A stretch of 64,000 nt of DNA. Source: Anopheles merus. Its lineage: Eukaryota; Arthropoda; Insecta; Diptera; Culicidae. This document shows, one piece after another, positions 12,162-23,753 of this stretch. The notes under the pieces are model-generated. The model was given only the letters and a program-made list of their open reading frames with translations, was not told the origin of the DNA and made no database searches. The stretch lies in the NCBI RefSeq assembly GCF_017562075.2, contig NC_054084.1:17013889-17077888 (forward strand). Direction: 5' to 3'. Each line of letters starts with the position of its first letter. The first letter of the stretch is position 1. The translations under genes were made by a program, and so were the position numbers.

Positions 12162-13713
12162 GTATGTCAACATGGGCCAACAGTTGAAGATGTCCAACGT
12201 GGACAGTTTTCAAGTGGTGTTTGTGGGTAGCCAAGTTCTTTAGCGCTACTTTGGCGCTGGCAATTTTGTTTTGCCAATAGTTTGCTGCTGGAATGTAAAC
12301 TTTCACTGGAGTTTAATTTTTAACCCAACGAGAGTTTGGGCGGCCCACATTGAAGCGTTACTTGTGTGTGGGTGTTTTCGATTGTCAATTGCATTTCACT
12401 TTAAATTAACTGTAGTTTGCTGCTGTGAGTTTATCGTTTATCTTACATTTGGATGTTCGAGCACAATGTTTTAAATTAGTTCAATAGAATAAATCATTTC
12501 ATCCTTCAATGGATTGACTGCAAGAGTATTGAGGCAAATCTTTGGAACGTGAAGTTGTCCTTAATGCAGTTAAAAACTCAACCCCATTTAACAATGTTAT
12601 CAAAGAGTGTACGAAGGATTAAATGAGCATTAATTGTATGCCGATAATGTTCAATACTAACTAATGAAGCATTATAGATGTTAACACAAAAATGTTGTGT
12701 GCTCGTGTTGTGTACAGGATAGTTTCAGACATTCAGTTGACTTTGATTTTTTCATTCAAAAGATGACAACAGTAATGTTGGTTTTAATTAAATCGTTTCA
12801 TTTTAATCATTTTTTAATTCTTAATACTATTAAAATCAAATTTTCTACAAACTTAATTGTGGTTTGACTTTCAGTCTTGGTGTTGACTTTCGCATTACGT
12901 AATTAAAGGTTGTCCCCCTTTTCACAGATGTGCAAGAAATCTCCCATGTCCATGAAAGAGGTTTACTATCAACTTGTTATACTAATTTTGTTTGCACCCA
13001 CACATAAAAAATCATGCAAAATAATCATCCGGGTAATGTAATACAATAATGCACATGATAAACCGCGCTCCTCTTCCCTCCATCATTGTCATGATCATCC
13101 ACGTTTTGTGTCAATCTCGAACGCCTATGCATTGTCAGTGCAACCATCTACCTTTCCATCTGCCATATAATTGAAGGGCAAAAGGTGAAGGATGGTACGG
13201 CTTTGTGGCAGTTGGAATTGACATTTGACTGGCAGCATGTCACGGCCAGGGATTTGTTGCTGTCTTGCATTGCACGCATGCAGATAGACAGGTTTTTTTT
13301 ATTTATGGAGTATTTTTTCATTCGATTTCTCGCGAACTTAAGCATCCGGTACAATGGAACGGAAGAATGTACAGCAAATTAAATAAGAAGATAATCTTAT
13401 TTTCATCATTTGTGCACAGTTGTTTTGGAAGTTGATGAGGATTAATTCATATGATTTTGTAGATGTTGGTTAATCTAATTTGTGTTGTCAACAATGACAT
13501 GTTTTTCGAGCACATTCTAAAGCGATAAGCACATAATTCTGAGATAAGAAACACGTATATTGTTAGCGAACGATACCTGACGATTAAAAGTCTTTCATCA
13601 GTATATTTTCCTTGGAATTAAAAATATCTATTACTTCTAAAACAATGTGTGAAAAACGTTTAACCATTCCATGTTAACCGGTTTGGAGGGCGAAACAAAC
13701 TATCGTAAATTAC
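12162..13713. other. A+T-rich noncoding stretch
   Basis: Nothing gene-like. The sequence between 12,480 and 13,060 and again between 13,380 and 13,680 is A+T-rich with no repeats that match the elements found elsewhere in the window. Confidence 0.5.
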
Positions 13714-13776
13714 CTTCACCAAAAGGAAGGCAACATAATTGATTAAGTCGTACCCGCAAGCTCCGGTACGCTCCAT
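13714..13776 (-). CDS. Possible first coding exon, 21 codons, hydrophobic
   Basis: On the minus strand an ATG at 13776 in good context (CCGGCATGG) opens 21 codons (starts MERTGACGYDLINYV) before a donor-like AAG-GTAATTTAC. The exon would end in phase 0. The hydrophobic second half could be part of a membrane segment. The donor is only moderate, the frame continues 17 codons past it before a stop, and the peptide matches nothing I can name. Chance is a serious alternative. Confidence 0.12.
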
Positions 13777-16281
13777 GCCGGTGGTACAAAAATTATGCTT
13801 TTATTTTTAACAATCTCCAACAGAAACTGCCGACCGACAAATGCCACGACACTTCGGACCCTTCCGGTGTCGATGACTGGCGTGAAACGGTGCTGCCTCC
13901 CAAATAAAAAGCAATGGCTACGATAAGCGCTGAAAAGCACCACAAAAGCTTCTCGGTTCCTGTTCATCGGGGAAACTCCATTCCAGTAATCCCCGGGCGT
14001 CGTGTTGGCCCTCATCCTCCTCTCTCCTCTTGCCACCGCTCTACAAGTGAAACGTACTGAATGCGTTTTATGTGGCCACGGGAAGGGGAAACGTGTAGCA
14101 CCGTAAAAGAAAACCCGGCGACCGGAAACTCAAATTCACCGGAATTGTTGAGTCACGAGGCCGTTCTTCCCTTGGCGCGCTGTTGCTTATCGTTATCGTT
14201 GGATTTACTGGGCACAGTGGAATAGGGAGAAGGGGAATAGTGCGGCAAGCAAGAGTGCCAGTGAAGCAAACTCGACGGTACCGAGCAATTATGTTGCTTT
14301 TGCGGGGTTTGCATTTGGCTCGTGTATGTTTGTATAGAGGCGGAGTTTGTTCTTGGTAAAATTAATGGCCCGCGGGGTGTATCACAAGATACCGACACAC
14401 ACACACACGCGTGCACATGGGCCCAACGATTTTCTGTCCGCTCACGCACCGGGTTTTCGAGGAAATGGAGGCTGAAGTTGAAATGAAAAATGTTCTACAG
14501 TAGCAAGCTGTAACCGCAGGCCTTTTTTTTTTTTGAAGCAATAAAGGCGAAAAGAAAGCTCAGTAAAATGGGAAGTGGAAGAACACAACACAGCCCAATG
14601 TATGTATGGGTCGCGTTTTATTTGCGTTACGATTTGGGCGAACAATGTTGGAATGTGCATTTGTTTAATTTTGCGGATCATTTCGTACCATTTTGAGTGG
14701 TTTTTGGGTGAGATATTGTTTCTTTTTTTCTTGCGGGAGAAATCTCGCAAAGGTGGAGACGTAACAATACACATTGCCACCTGGAATTTGCTTATCTGGT
14801 GGAAGTTTGGGTGGCAGCTATTGCTTGAGAGCTTGCAAGCTCTCGCAAAATTGAAAGCTGATCCTGTGATTAATGGAGAATTATTTGTTTGTTTGCCAGA
14901 GAGAGGAAGCTATTGTGTCCTTTTCTGTGTTTTTGAGAGAATTGTGTTTTTCCTAAAAGCAGAAGAATTTCAGTACTTAAACGATACTTGAGTTTGCGGT
15001 GAGTTGATCGGGCAAATAGTTGAGATTGAATTACTTTTAAACTTATACCTTAAAACTGGCTTACTTTAACTTAAAAATAAATAAAATTGTTCATCTGGTA
15101 AGACATATTTGTGATTCTACCGTTGCAATAATTCCCTAGGAGGATGAAAAGTGTGCGTTATGGACCTTGCTATTTATTTAAAAAATGTGTTGCATCATGT
15201 GTAGTCGTGTAAACATCTGATTGGAACTTCCTGTCTTATTGGAACTTCCGGTCGTGTAAACATCTTATTGGATGTAAACTTACAAAGGTCATAGAGGTTT
15301 CAAGGAACCACTCGGTTTGATTGAAATGTGCCCGTCGTACTAATTTGATTGATTTGACGCTCTTTTACCGTTGGTTTTAGTACGTTTTCGTAGCCTTAAG
15401 TTCAACAACAATTCACTGGAAAATGAGACCGTATAAGTACTCCTAGAATTGAATGCGCATTGGGTCATAGAGAGTGAGTTGAACGATGCAAGTGGATGTA
15501 AAGACTCAACTCAGAAGGAAAGGGTCATTCAATTTTATTCAATATATCTTTTTTGTGTCTTATTCTTTGAGAACTCTACATCAATGTTAAACCGTTCAGA
15601 GAGTATACTAATCCCAAGCAGAGTTAGTCGCACGCAAAGGCTAGATGAATTGAATTGCATAAAGGAAGTAAAATAAAGTATTTTTGTAGTGCATTTCATT
15701 TCACCGGTAATCCAATGCTATCAGAGAGTGATAGAGAGCGTCCTATGACGTAGTATACCACCTTCAGCCATCCAAAACCAAAGGAAGAAACAGATAAGTA
15801 ACCATTTCTAATCGGATTTGGTTGCTATTGTTCTTTTGTGTAGTGCGGCTCAAAGTTTTAAGCGATCAAGCAGAAATGAATGAAAAAAAAACTCAATCTC
15901 ATGTCCACCATTTTATTGCCTGCTTGCTTGGCATCACACAAAATTAATGCTCAAATACCGCACCCAAATCCCCGCTGCATAATCAACACCATCAATCACG
16001 CGGCCCTCGAAACCCCGTCCAGGATATCGTCAATTAGTTGTGACCGTCTTGAGCGTCAAACTGCAAGGAACATCGTTCGCTACGCATTCCCTAACCCGGT
16101 AGAAGCCTTAAGACCGCGAAAAGCGGAAGTGTTTCGCATTCTAATCCCTTTGCTGTGTGCGATTATCGCTCGGGTAATTTAAAGCAAATTTCTTTCGAGC
16201 ACAACATCCGATCCCCGTGCTCGATACTCGAAGCCGCGCTGTTCTGCTTCGGTTAATTATTTCAAAGCAAATTGCACCTAC
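13777..16281. other. Noncoding stretch upstream and downstream of minor repeats
   Basis: Holds a CA tract at 14395-14409, a T run near 14521-14534, and a local duplication at 15204-15275. Open frames at 14.4-15.0 kb begin with non-ATG codons or have A+T-biased composition. If the minus-strand exon ending at 16282 is real, this is the first part of its following intron. Confidence 0.45.
15204..15275. repeat. Imperfect local tandem duplication
   Basis: GTCGTGTAAACATCT occurs at 15204 and again at 15251, an offset of 47 bases. Within the unit the segment ATTGGAACTTCC also occurs twice, around 15219-15231 and 15238-15249. This looks like a small nested tandem duplication, not a mobile element. 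Confidence 0.6.
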
Positions 16282-16311
16282 CTCGTCGTCGTAGTTGTCC
16301 GCTTCCGTCAT
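16282..16311 (-). CDS. Probable first coding exon of a minus-strand gene (10 codons)
   Basis: Reading the minus strand, ACCACCATGA gives a near-ideal animal start context. The ten codons that follow encode MTEADNYDDE, with C or G at nearly every third position, and end exactly in phase 0 at a consensus donor GAG-GTAGGT. The peptide is acidic, as is common for cytosolic or disordered N termini. The segment sits in a G+C-rich island (about 16.3-17.1 kb) that would hold the 5' UTR and promoter. Downstream exons would lie at lower coordinates or beyond the window; I could not identify them, and I cannot name the gene. A chance Kozak plus donor remains possible. Confidence 0.4.
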
Positions 16312-17100
16312 GGTGGTACGGTGCTACGGTTCCGATGCGTTTCGTTTCCACCCGAGACGGTGTGGTGCTCTGTGGTCCCTGCTTTCTGCTTTCCCCTTGG
16401 GGCTAGTGACACTCACGCACGCACGGTCTTCGACGGTTTGTCCCGAAGCGCAACAGCTCAGCGCACCCGTCGGGCGGACGGAGTCGGCCGGTAGAGCCGG
16501 AGAGAGATTAGGGATGCTTTTAATTTATGGCAATTCGCAATTCGGTGCTTCACGGCTGGAAGCGTGCCAAAAGGCGAACAGCGTCTCGCCTGGAACGCTT
16601 CCGGGCGATGTACAGGGGGGGGGGGCCTGCACGCACACTGCAGCCGGCAGACTCACACTCACTTACTGTGGCAATAACACCGGGTAGACACACAGAACCG
16701 CACCACTCACACACGCGCGCGCGCGTTCACAAAAGAGGAAACTTTTCCCTTTCACGAATCACCACACAAACACAAAAACGCGCCACGCAAGCCTTATCGT
16801 AACCGGGCCGAGGACCGGCGGGACTGGGCGAAGAGATTTCAATTATAATTATCCATCAGGGCGTGACGATTTTTGCACTGCTTTTGCCCTATAAATATGT
16901 ACTCATTTGCTGGTGCTGGTGGCGGTTCACTCACTCACTCGCTCGCTCAAGCTCGCACAGAACACGGGACCACGCGGCACAGCACATTGGGCGAAAAGGG
17001 GACCGCTTTTCATCACTTTATTTTTCCGCGCGATTTACGCTCAACTTTTCACCGCTTGGCTTCGGCGGAGGCGGCGGCTGTTGGCTGTGACGGTGATCTT
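16312..17100 (-). promoter_or_regulatory. G+C-rich island, putative 5' UTR and promoter
   Basis: This island is richer in G+C and in CpG than its flanks and lies immediately upstream of the minus-strand start at 16311. It contains a G run (16615-16625), an alternating CA/CG tract (16708-16726), and TATA-like sequence on both strands: TATAAATA at 16890-16897 on the plus strand, which reads TATTTATA on the minus. I cannot place the transcription start. Confidence 0.3.
16708..16726. repeat. Alternating purine-pyrimidine tract (CA then CG)
   Basis: Nineteen bases of strictly alternating pyrimidine-purine sequence: three CA units, then six CG units, then T. Runs like this can adopt Z-DNA under negative supercoiling. 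It lies about 400 bases upstream of the candidate minus-strand start codon. Confidence 0.7.
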
Positions 17101-18331
17101 TCGCATTTTTGGCGATGTCTTTATCACGGGAAGCTGCTCAACCACAGCCACCCGGTGGCAGGATCGTTGCTGTTAAGAAAAAGGGAGGAAGTTTGGAGCT
17201 TACTTTATTTTGTGTGTGTGGTTTTTTGGTGTTTTTCTTAAGCTATGGAGGGCAAGACTTGCCACTTGCTTTTGGTATAAGTTAATCAGAATGCTTGAGT
17301 TCTTTGTACAGAAGAACAACGATTAATGATTAGTAAAAAGAGTATAAAATAAGCAAGGAAAAGAATGTGTTGTCACAGCATTTTTTGTCGTTTTAGAAGC
17401 TCAATAGCGGGATAATTAATCCACCAAGCTGTATGAAAATCATCTCAATTTTCATTAAAAAGAATCCAAAGAATGAATCAGATTGGACACAAAACAGGTA
17501 AAACCACGAGGCACTATTTTCTTAACAACCAATTTAACCTCTAATTGGACGTATTGAGCATTGATTGGGCTACCATAATCTTGGTGCTTTCTCTCTTTGC
17601 TCCAGGAGTAAACAAATCTTAAACCCATTCAGTACTGTTCTTCCGCTGTTCGTCCTTTTCAACGCGAATTAAGAGCACAAAGAACGAAGGAAGCAAAGAA
17701 CATATTTCTTTGCCGGACAAAACGACCTCCCGCACAATCATCCGCCTCGGCAATGCGATTAGGTGACCTGCTCGTGCGGCCACGGTGACCAAAGGTTTCA
17801 CTTCCGAATGCAATTCAATTGCAGTACTGCATGGTTGCACTCGACCGTTTGTTTTTCTCCCGGTCAGCGGATGGTGCGCTTTTTTTTTCTTGGCAAGAGT
17901 AATTTCTTCTTCGCTAGCAGGAGCAGTAACGGTTGCTGCTCTTTATTTTGCTGATGTCCGTTGTTTATGAGTTCGTTTATGTCCGGTTGCACTGTGCTGG
18001 TCTGTGTTTGTACATTATATCGTTGATTTTTGCTCCATTCGTTGTCGAGTTTCTTTTTCTACACCGTCGTGAGGGATGAGTTCATTTTCTGGACGATTTT
18101 ATGTCGTGCCATTTATTCATTGCATAAAATCAGCTCACTGCACTGGGAGAGGTGACATTGTTGATATAGTTTTCGGTGTACTTGTTGTTTTCATGATTTG
18201 GGGTTTTATGAACCTGGTAGAAATGGTCCTTTTTCTGGCACTCTGAGAACGAAATAAAAATACAATGTTGGTATTAGTAGGTGGTCAATGTTAATTTATT
18301 AAAATATATTGTTTATACTTTTTTACATACT
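17101..18331. other. Noncoding stretch
   Basis: No gene is supported. 17,880-17,960 is open on the plus strand in several frames but lacks coding bias. From 18,240 onward the sequence is A+T-rich and leads into a small retroelement tail. Confidence 0.45.
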
Positions 18332-18344
18332 AACTCAATAGTTT

Positions 18345-18391
18345 TATCATTAAGCAATACGGTCGAAGCCGTTCTTTCTGAATAAAAAAAA
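18345..18391 (+). mobile_element. 5'-truncated LINE tail with 13-bp target-site duplication
   Basis: A 47-nt insert ends in an A run and is flanked by perfect 13-bp direct repeats, AACTCAATAGTTT at 18332-18344 and 18392-18404. The insert carries CAATACGGTCGAAGCCG followed by TTCTTTCTGAATA and the A tail. This layout (short 3' fragment, A tail, duplication) is the signature of target-primed reverse transcription by a LINE that stopped early. The motif resembles RTE-type 3' ends from memory; that assignment is inference. Confidence 0.65.
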
Positions 18392-18404
18392 AACTCAATA
18401 GTTT

Positions 18405-21031
18405 CCATTTTTAGATTAAATTTCATTAATTATTAAATTGATGAGAAGCATTTTGTAAAGACTTCAAGTTGTCATAAACATAAATAAGATTTTAATTAAA
18501 TTAAATTACGTGGAACAAATGCCCTGAAAATAACAATTCAAATACAGATCCTGGGGAATCCAAACTCATTTGAAGTAAATATACACGAATTTAATTATTC
18601 AATCTACCAATTAACAGTGCATCTGGGCAAGTTTCTCCCAGTTTGTTCCAAAACTCTGCTAATCAAACAACAGATTGTACATCAAAGCAAATCAATGCCG
18701 CTTGACGAGTGTACCAACTGTCGACAGAAAACACACGAGCTTATTAAGCCGCTTAGCCGTAATCGAAAACAAGAGTTTTGATCGCGTGCATTTAATTAGT
18801 GCGCTATGAAATGGCCATGTCGAACGTGTCGTTCACGGGATGGCAAAATTGACGACAACAATCCACAACGAGCGTCTGAGTCGTTCCATTCGCTCGCACT
18901 CGCACCCGTTCCTTTTCCCGCCACCGCTCTGGGGAAAAGCGATTTGGAGCAATATTGAATTTAAAACCAATTTAGCTTCGTTTCCGTTCACCCGCGTACG
19001 CTGCGCGCTCTCCGGTCATGATGATCCGCACATGGGCGAGCAGCAATGAATTATTCTCCCCGTGCGGCGGCAGCCCTGTTGCATGATGCACAAAACAAAT
19101 TGCACGCATTTGTCGTCGTCGTCCCGGTTGAAACGGGGCTGGGGCGGTCGAAAATCCATTATAACCACTCCGCACACTGCTGAGCTCTCCCGTTTGTCTG
19201 CTGCTGTTGTTGTTCGGTCGAGCGCTCAGGGCCAGCACAAAACTTTTGCCCAAACTGGACCCGTTTCGGACAGTACCGGGAACCACATTCAATTAATCAT
19301 GAGCAAACCAATTTTAAATGCTAAAACAACGGAAGCCGGCTCGGTTGCAGTGCCGAAAACTGGGCAGTGCTGGCAGATGAGCATATGGTGGCAAATGTTT
19401 TCCGGAAGCACTAAGCATCACCGTATTTGTTGATGGCGTTTCGGAGTTGAGGAATATTGAAATAGTTTGTGCGGGTTAAAAGGGATCGAGAGTATTTGGA
19501 AAAGAATTATTTAATAGGATCAATTTTTCAATGGAAAATAGTTAAATCTTTACAAGTTTTTCATATTGAAGGCTAGTACAAAATAATAATGTGAATCTAA
19601 ATCAATTGAAGGCTAGTTCAAATCTGCAATAGGTGAAATACCTCATGAAAATCTGTCCAAAAAATAGAGAATAGAATAATTTTTAAATTTTTTAATAACT
19701 TTTAAACTCAATGTTAGCACTAACTTTACTGGATTCCAATAGAAATTCTAGATATGTTAACATTTCTTTTATTTAAACACACAAACAACTATGCCATATT
19801 GATTCGGTTATCAATATCTTAATGATAAAATCATGTATGCACAAACATAATAAGATTCTACAAACAAAAAAGACAATTGTGTTCATGTCATCAAGAGCAT
19901 CAAGTTCTATTATAAGCTCGGTAGAAAAATATTACACCCTCCGATTGGTCTATTCTTTGCAGTGATTGTGGTGCGTGATTATCGATAACTAGGAAATAGA
20001 AGAAATAAAATCTTCTTTACTGGAAGGAATACTACACCCACACAGACAAGCAACAGACAATTTATTTACATTCGTTCCGTGCTAAAGGGCGCGTCGTTCC
20101 AAACACCGTACAACCTTGCACGGTACTGTACCACCGTACTGGCACGCTCGATTCCCGACCCGCAGGGCCACGGTGGCACACGGCGAACGGCAATACAAAT
20201 GCCATTTTCCATCATAAAGAACCAAAGCAGTGTGTGTGTGTGGGTGTGTAACGGAGTAGGAAAGGCGCAAGCGGTGCCGTGGCATGGGCTGTATAATATC
20301 TAAATAGAAGTCACAATAAAATCGAATACATTTCCGACAGGCAACTGGAACACGCTAGGACGCGGCAACAGTGCGTCCCAGGAAGCAGCTGCAGAGGACA
20401 CATTTGATCGAGGAAAGTTTTGCCAAAAAAAAAAAAAAGCTCGTGTAATCCCTTTCGCTGTGTTCTCTTGCCTACGTTTCGGTTGTGGTGGCGTGTGTGA
20501 AAAAAGGCAGAAAAAACGGTGTCAATAAACCACACTACACACTGGATCGTTGCTTCCTTCGTAGATAAAGGCGTGTTAGCTGAGAGCCGAAGCACGAAAC
20601 GGTTCGTCCATGGCCATACCCAAGAAATAACCCACGTCGATTGCGTTTTTGGCAACGAAGGGAAGGCTTTAAGCTTCGTGGAGAAGGGACGGGTAGTGCT
20701 CTAAAGAGGGGAAAACTACGCGCATTACTAGACCCAGGCCAAACACGATTCCTTCGGTCACCGTTTCCGGCAGACATTTGGATTGGCAATAATAAAGTTT
20801 TGCCTTCTTACACGCCCTCCTGCAAGCGTAACGGAGGAAGAAGGATCAGAAAAAGTGAATAAATCGCTGATTTGTGTGTGCGTGTATGTGTGTATGTGTC
20901 CGGGTTCATAGGGATACGTTTCTTGCACTCCAGAAAAAAACGGCCAGTATTTCGAATTGTGTCCTGAAAGGCAACAAAACTTCATAAAGTTGGTGAATAT
21001 ATTACGCTCCAAGTAAGCTCTGCCTTCAAAC
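18405..21031. other. Noncoding stretch
   Basis: Between 18,405 and 18,700 and again between 19,440 and 20,060 the sequence is A+T-rich. A partial duplication (ATTGAAGGCTAGT at 19565 and 19605) is present. A G+C-richer block lies at 18.84-19.43 kb and GT-rich patches at about 20,230-20,248 and 20,872-20,900. Open frames in the G+C-rich block overlap on both strands and show no recognisable protein. Confidence 0.45.
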
Positions 21032-21146
21032 ATGGTTCCCTACGCGCTTTCCACCACGACGCCACAAACTTCTAACTCTCTAACTCTGGCTGGTCTCCAT
21101 TTCCTTCCTTCGACACATCACCGATCGCTAGGATCGCTTGGAAGTG
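21032..21146 (+). CDS. Candidate first coding exon, 38 codons plus 1 nt
   Basis: The ATG at 21032 has a good context (AAACATGG). It opens a Ser/Thr/Leu-rich frame (starts MVPYALSTTTPQ) that reaches a strong donor, AGTG-GTAAGT, leaving one base over. The peptide looks like a disordered N terminus and has no domain that I recognise. The leftover G joins in frame to the exon candidate at 22656, giving an Asp codon at the junction. An untranslated exon or pure chance would look similar. Confidence 0.25.
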
Positions 21147-22090
21147 GTAAGTTCAATAAAAATCAGTGTCAAAGTGTATGTGTGTGTATGTGTGTGGAGG
21201 CCGCCTCCGTCTTTGAATGATAGTGACAGCGAGTGTCACTTGAAGCAATGGCAACGATGGTTGTGGTGGGATCGGCAGGGCGGCGTTCGACGCCGATTTC
21301 CCAACGACCCCTTCCACGCTGATGGGAGAGGCAGCCCGGCCAGTCAATGTGCTGTCAGTTCGTTGCACAAGACGGCTATTATGTGGTCTCGCTTCAGCGC
21401 CCCATTCAGTCGGGGAGCGGAAAACCGGCGGGCATTCAGACGATGCACACTAATGGGCAATAATGCCGTCGGTATAGGTCGCGTGTTGTGTTTGCGTTCT
21501 TTCTGGTCGGATTTATTATTTGCCAGCGGATGGAAAACGCAGCTTTAAGGCAGCAAGAAAAAGGATGTCAACACGGATGCCGCACCGGGTGTGAATAATG
21601 TTCGGCTTTATTGGGAGTTTTTATTCCATACCAATCTAGAATGAACAGATTTATGATTTTAGTAGATGAAAACAATATCATCATTGCTGGTGATAGTGAT
21701 GGCTGCGTGATGAGATACCTAAAATAAATAGGCGAAACAACGTTATTGCATTGAGGTTTTGACCGACGATTTATAACATTTGTAAACAGATTACCATCTG
21801 TAATCATTTAATGCTTCAGTATTGCATCTGTATCAGTAACATGTTCTCACTTTAATTTAATTCATGATCAGACATGTTCAGTTTTTGGAATGATGAATGT
21901 GCATTTTGTCCCTTTCTAAACGTTAGCAGCATGATCCAGGAATTAGAAGAAGATACTATAATATGGACAACACGAACAATCGAAAGTACAATATCAGTAG
22001 TTAGAAACTATTATTTGATTCGTCAAGTTATCAATCATACTAAAAATTACTTTATTTAAGTGATGGTTATGTGGATGGTATTATAGAGCT
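21147..22090. other. Noncoding, GT-rich start then A+T-rich
   Basis: GT-rich patch at 21172-21198, a G+C-richer block to about 21,550, then A+T-rich sequence with no features. If the flanking candidate exons are real, this is part of an intron. Confidence 0.4.
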
Positions 22091-22104
22091 GTAAGTTCAC
22101 TCCG

Positions 22105-22310
22105 TTGGGGTGGTCACGTGGACAGTCGTCAACTCGAACGACTCAATAATTGCCCCGTTATGGGTTCAAGCCTAGAAAGGACCGTTATCCCGTAGCAAGG
22201 ATTTGACTTTCCGGTTGCGTGGTAATGAATTAAGTCTCTAAACCCTGTATAGATCAGCATGTCCGCGTCGCCAGAACGTTACGACAATTAAAAGAAAAAG
22301 AAAAGAAGAA
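22105..22310 (+). mobile_element. tRNA-headed SINE copy with imperfect target-site duplication
   Basis: The copy has an A-box-like GGTGGTCACGTGGACAG near its start and a B-box-like GGGTTCAAGCC near 22160, the internal RNA polymerase III promoter layout of tRNA-derived SINEs. The body carries CCCGTAGCAAGGATTTGAC and GGTTGCGTGGTAATG, and the tail is AAG-rich. Flanks are near-duplicates: GTAAGTTCACTCCG (22091-22104) and GTACGTTCCTCCG (22311-22323). Its head and body match the copy at 26.65 kb. SINE200-like is my guess at the family. Confidence 0.75.
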
Positions 22311-22323
22311 GTACGTTCCTCCG

Positions 22324-22655
22324 CCCAATAAAGTTTGCAAATTATTCCTAGGATACAGTTTGCAAAGGAACAAAGTAGAGTGTGTACATTAAATTTAATA
22401 TTTTCAAATAATATTCAACACTTCCTGCATGGCTCAACATGAATACCTTCAACATTACTGCACATTATTTACTATTTAGTTTGTACAATTTACCATAATT
22501 TAACCATAACTATGCAGCGAAATTTTCATTCGCTCTAACCCAAGCATCTAAACCATCCTGCCAAACTGCCTAAATCCTCTGCTCGCGTGACTAGGGCATC
22601 TTTTTTCCACCTCACCAAACACAGAACACAGCGCTAACGATTGCATATCTTACAG
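22324..22655. other. A+T-rich spacer
   Basis: A+T-rich sequence to about 22,510, then a mixed stretch that ends in an acceptor-like CATATCTTACAG directly before the candidate exon at 22656. Nothing else is seen. Confidence 0.4.
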
Positions 22656-22764
22656 ACGGCATGCCGTTCTCGGAAAGCAACTCGGAACGGTCGCCGTCCC
22701 AGATATATGCTTGGCCAAGGCATACCATCACCCCCGTGGGATATAGCGATTCTGTCCAAAAACC
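22656..22764 (+). CDS. Candidate internal coding exon, 35 codons
   Basis: Bounded on the plus strand by acceptor-like CATATCTTACAG and donor GTGAGT. The frame that uses two leading bases is open throughout (starts GMPFSESNSERSPSQ, ends GYSDSVQK), Ser/Pro-rich, with moderately biased third positions. It accepts the single base left by the candidate at 21032 and leaves CC, which fits the single leading base of the candidate at 31518. The opposite strand is also open here and also has splice-like ends, so the orientation is uncertain. I recognise no domain. Confidence 0.25.
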
Positions 22765-22807
22765 GTGAGTTTATATAGCCATGCGAAGTGCTTCATCATA
22801 CGGAACA

Positions 22808-22850
22808 TACTGCTGCTGTTGTTGTTGCTGCTGCTGCTACTGCTACTGTT
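22808..22850. repeat. CTG/TTG triplet repeat
   Basis: CTG and TTG units with CTA interruptions over about 43 bases. Open in every frame as low-complexity sequence and best read as a microsatellite. Confidence 0.75.
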
Positions 22851-23603
22851 TTGCCTGACGGGACATTTTATGTGCAATCGAGCTCGGCTACAAAGGGGCG
22901 GCAAATTGCATGTCAATTATTCACGATGGGAAATGTACATTTTCACCTTGCGCAGTGTGTCTACGATAGGCGGATGATGCGAGATTCGCATCGTTCCCTC
23001 AACGGTTTTGGCCTCCGGCGCGAGGTCAAGTGGATCGGGCAGGGATTGCAGGGGAAGCAAGAGCGAAGCATGTTTGTAGATTGCCGTAGCTCGTTTGTCA
23101 AGTTTATACCAACCAGTTGACAGGTACGAATAAGGTGTATCGACAAGTGGAGTGCATAGAAACATGATGATAACATAATGCAATTTAGTTCTGGATGTAT
23201 TTTGACTTGTAAGATATAGGTACTTCTAGCGTATCAGCATGTTTTTTTTTCATTTCGTTTGTATGATTTTCAACATGTTTTCTTTTAAACACTCAAATTG
23301 TGAATAACGAAAAGTTATGTTAAGATGAGAGAAACGGTAGATTCTTTTGAAATGATGATCTTAAAAGCCAATGGACAGAGCTATGCTACGTTTTGAGATT
23401 TACGAAATGAATTTGATTATTGACTCTTGTTCAATGTTATTTTGCAATGACAGGCAATATTTCATTGCCCTATACATTACCAGCCGAAAACCCCTGTAAT
23501 CCACTATCCCACCCAGCGGCAAGACCCATGAAGGCATTCTTGTCCGTTTTGCCCAGCGGGAAGCGAATAGTTGATGGGCGGTGTAGTATGTTTTATTACT
23601 CAC
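22851..23603. other. Noncoding stretch
   Basis: Overlapping open frames on both strands at 22.9-23.2 kb show no recognisable protein. The interval 23,180-23,420 is A+T-rich and empty. Confidence 0.4.
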
Positions 23604-23753
23604 CGCCTTGCAAGAGGAAATCCTCCACCAAAAGCACGAACAAACGCGGCACCCACCGTTCGCGATGGGAAAGTCCATAAAAGCGACCTGTACTTGACCG
23701 TGGGAAAATCTGTACGCGGGTCCCTCGGGCCGGCCAGCATGCCGGGTGTTCAT
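23604..23753 (-). CDS. Candidate minus-strand first exon, exactly 50 codons
   Basis: A minus-strand ATG at 23753 (context GCAGTAATGA) opens a frame that runs 50 codons (starts MNTRHAGRPEGPAYR) to a strong donor, GCG-GTGAGTAAT, in phase 0. The second half is Cys/Trp-rich (GGCRVCSCFWWR), which could suggest a secreted or metal-binding segment, but no known domain is evident. G+C-rich context makes long open frames common here, so this is weak. Confidence 0.15.

Noticed and set aside
16890..16897. TATAAATA as a plus-strand TATA box
   Set aside because: Such octamers are frequent by chance and no plus-strand first exon follows; noted only as part of the island.
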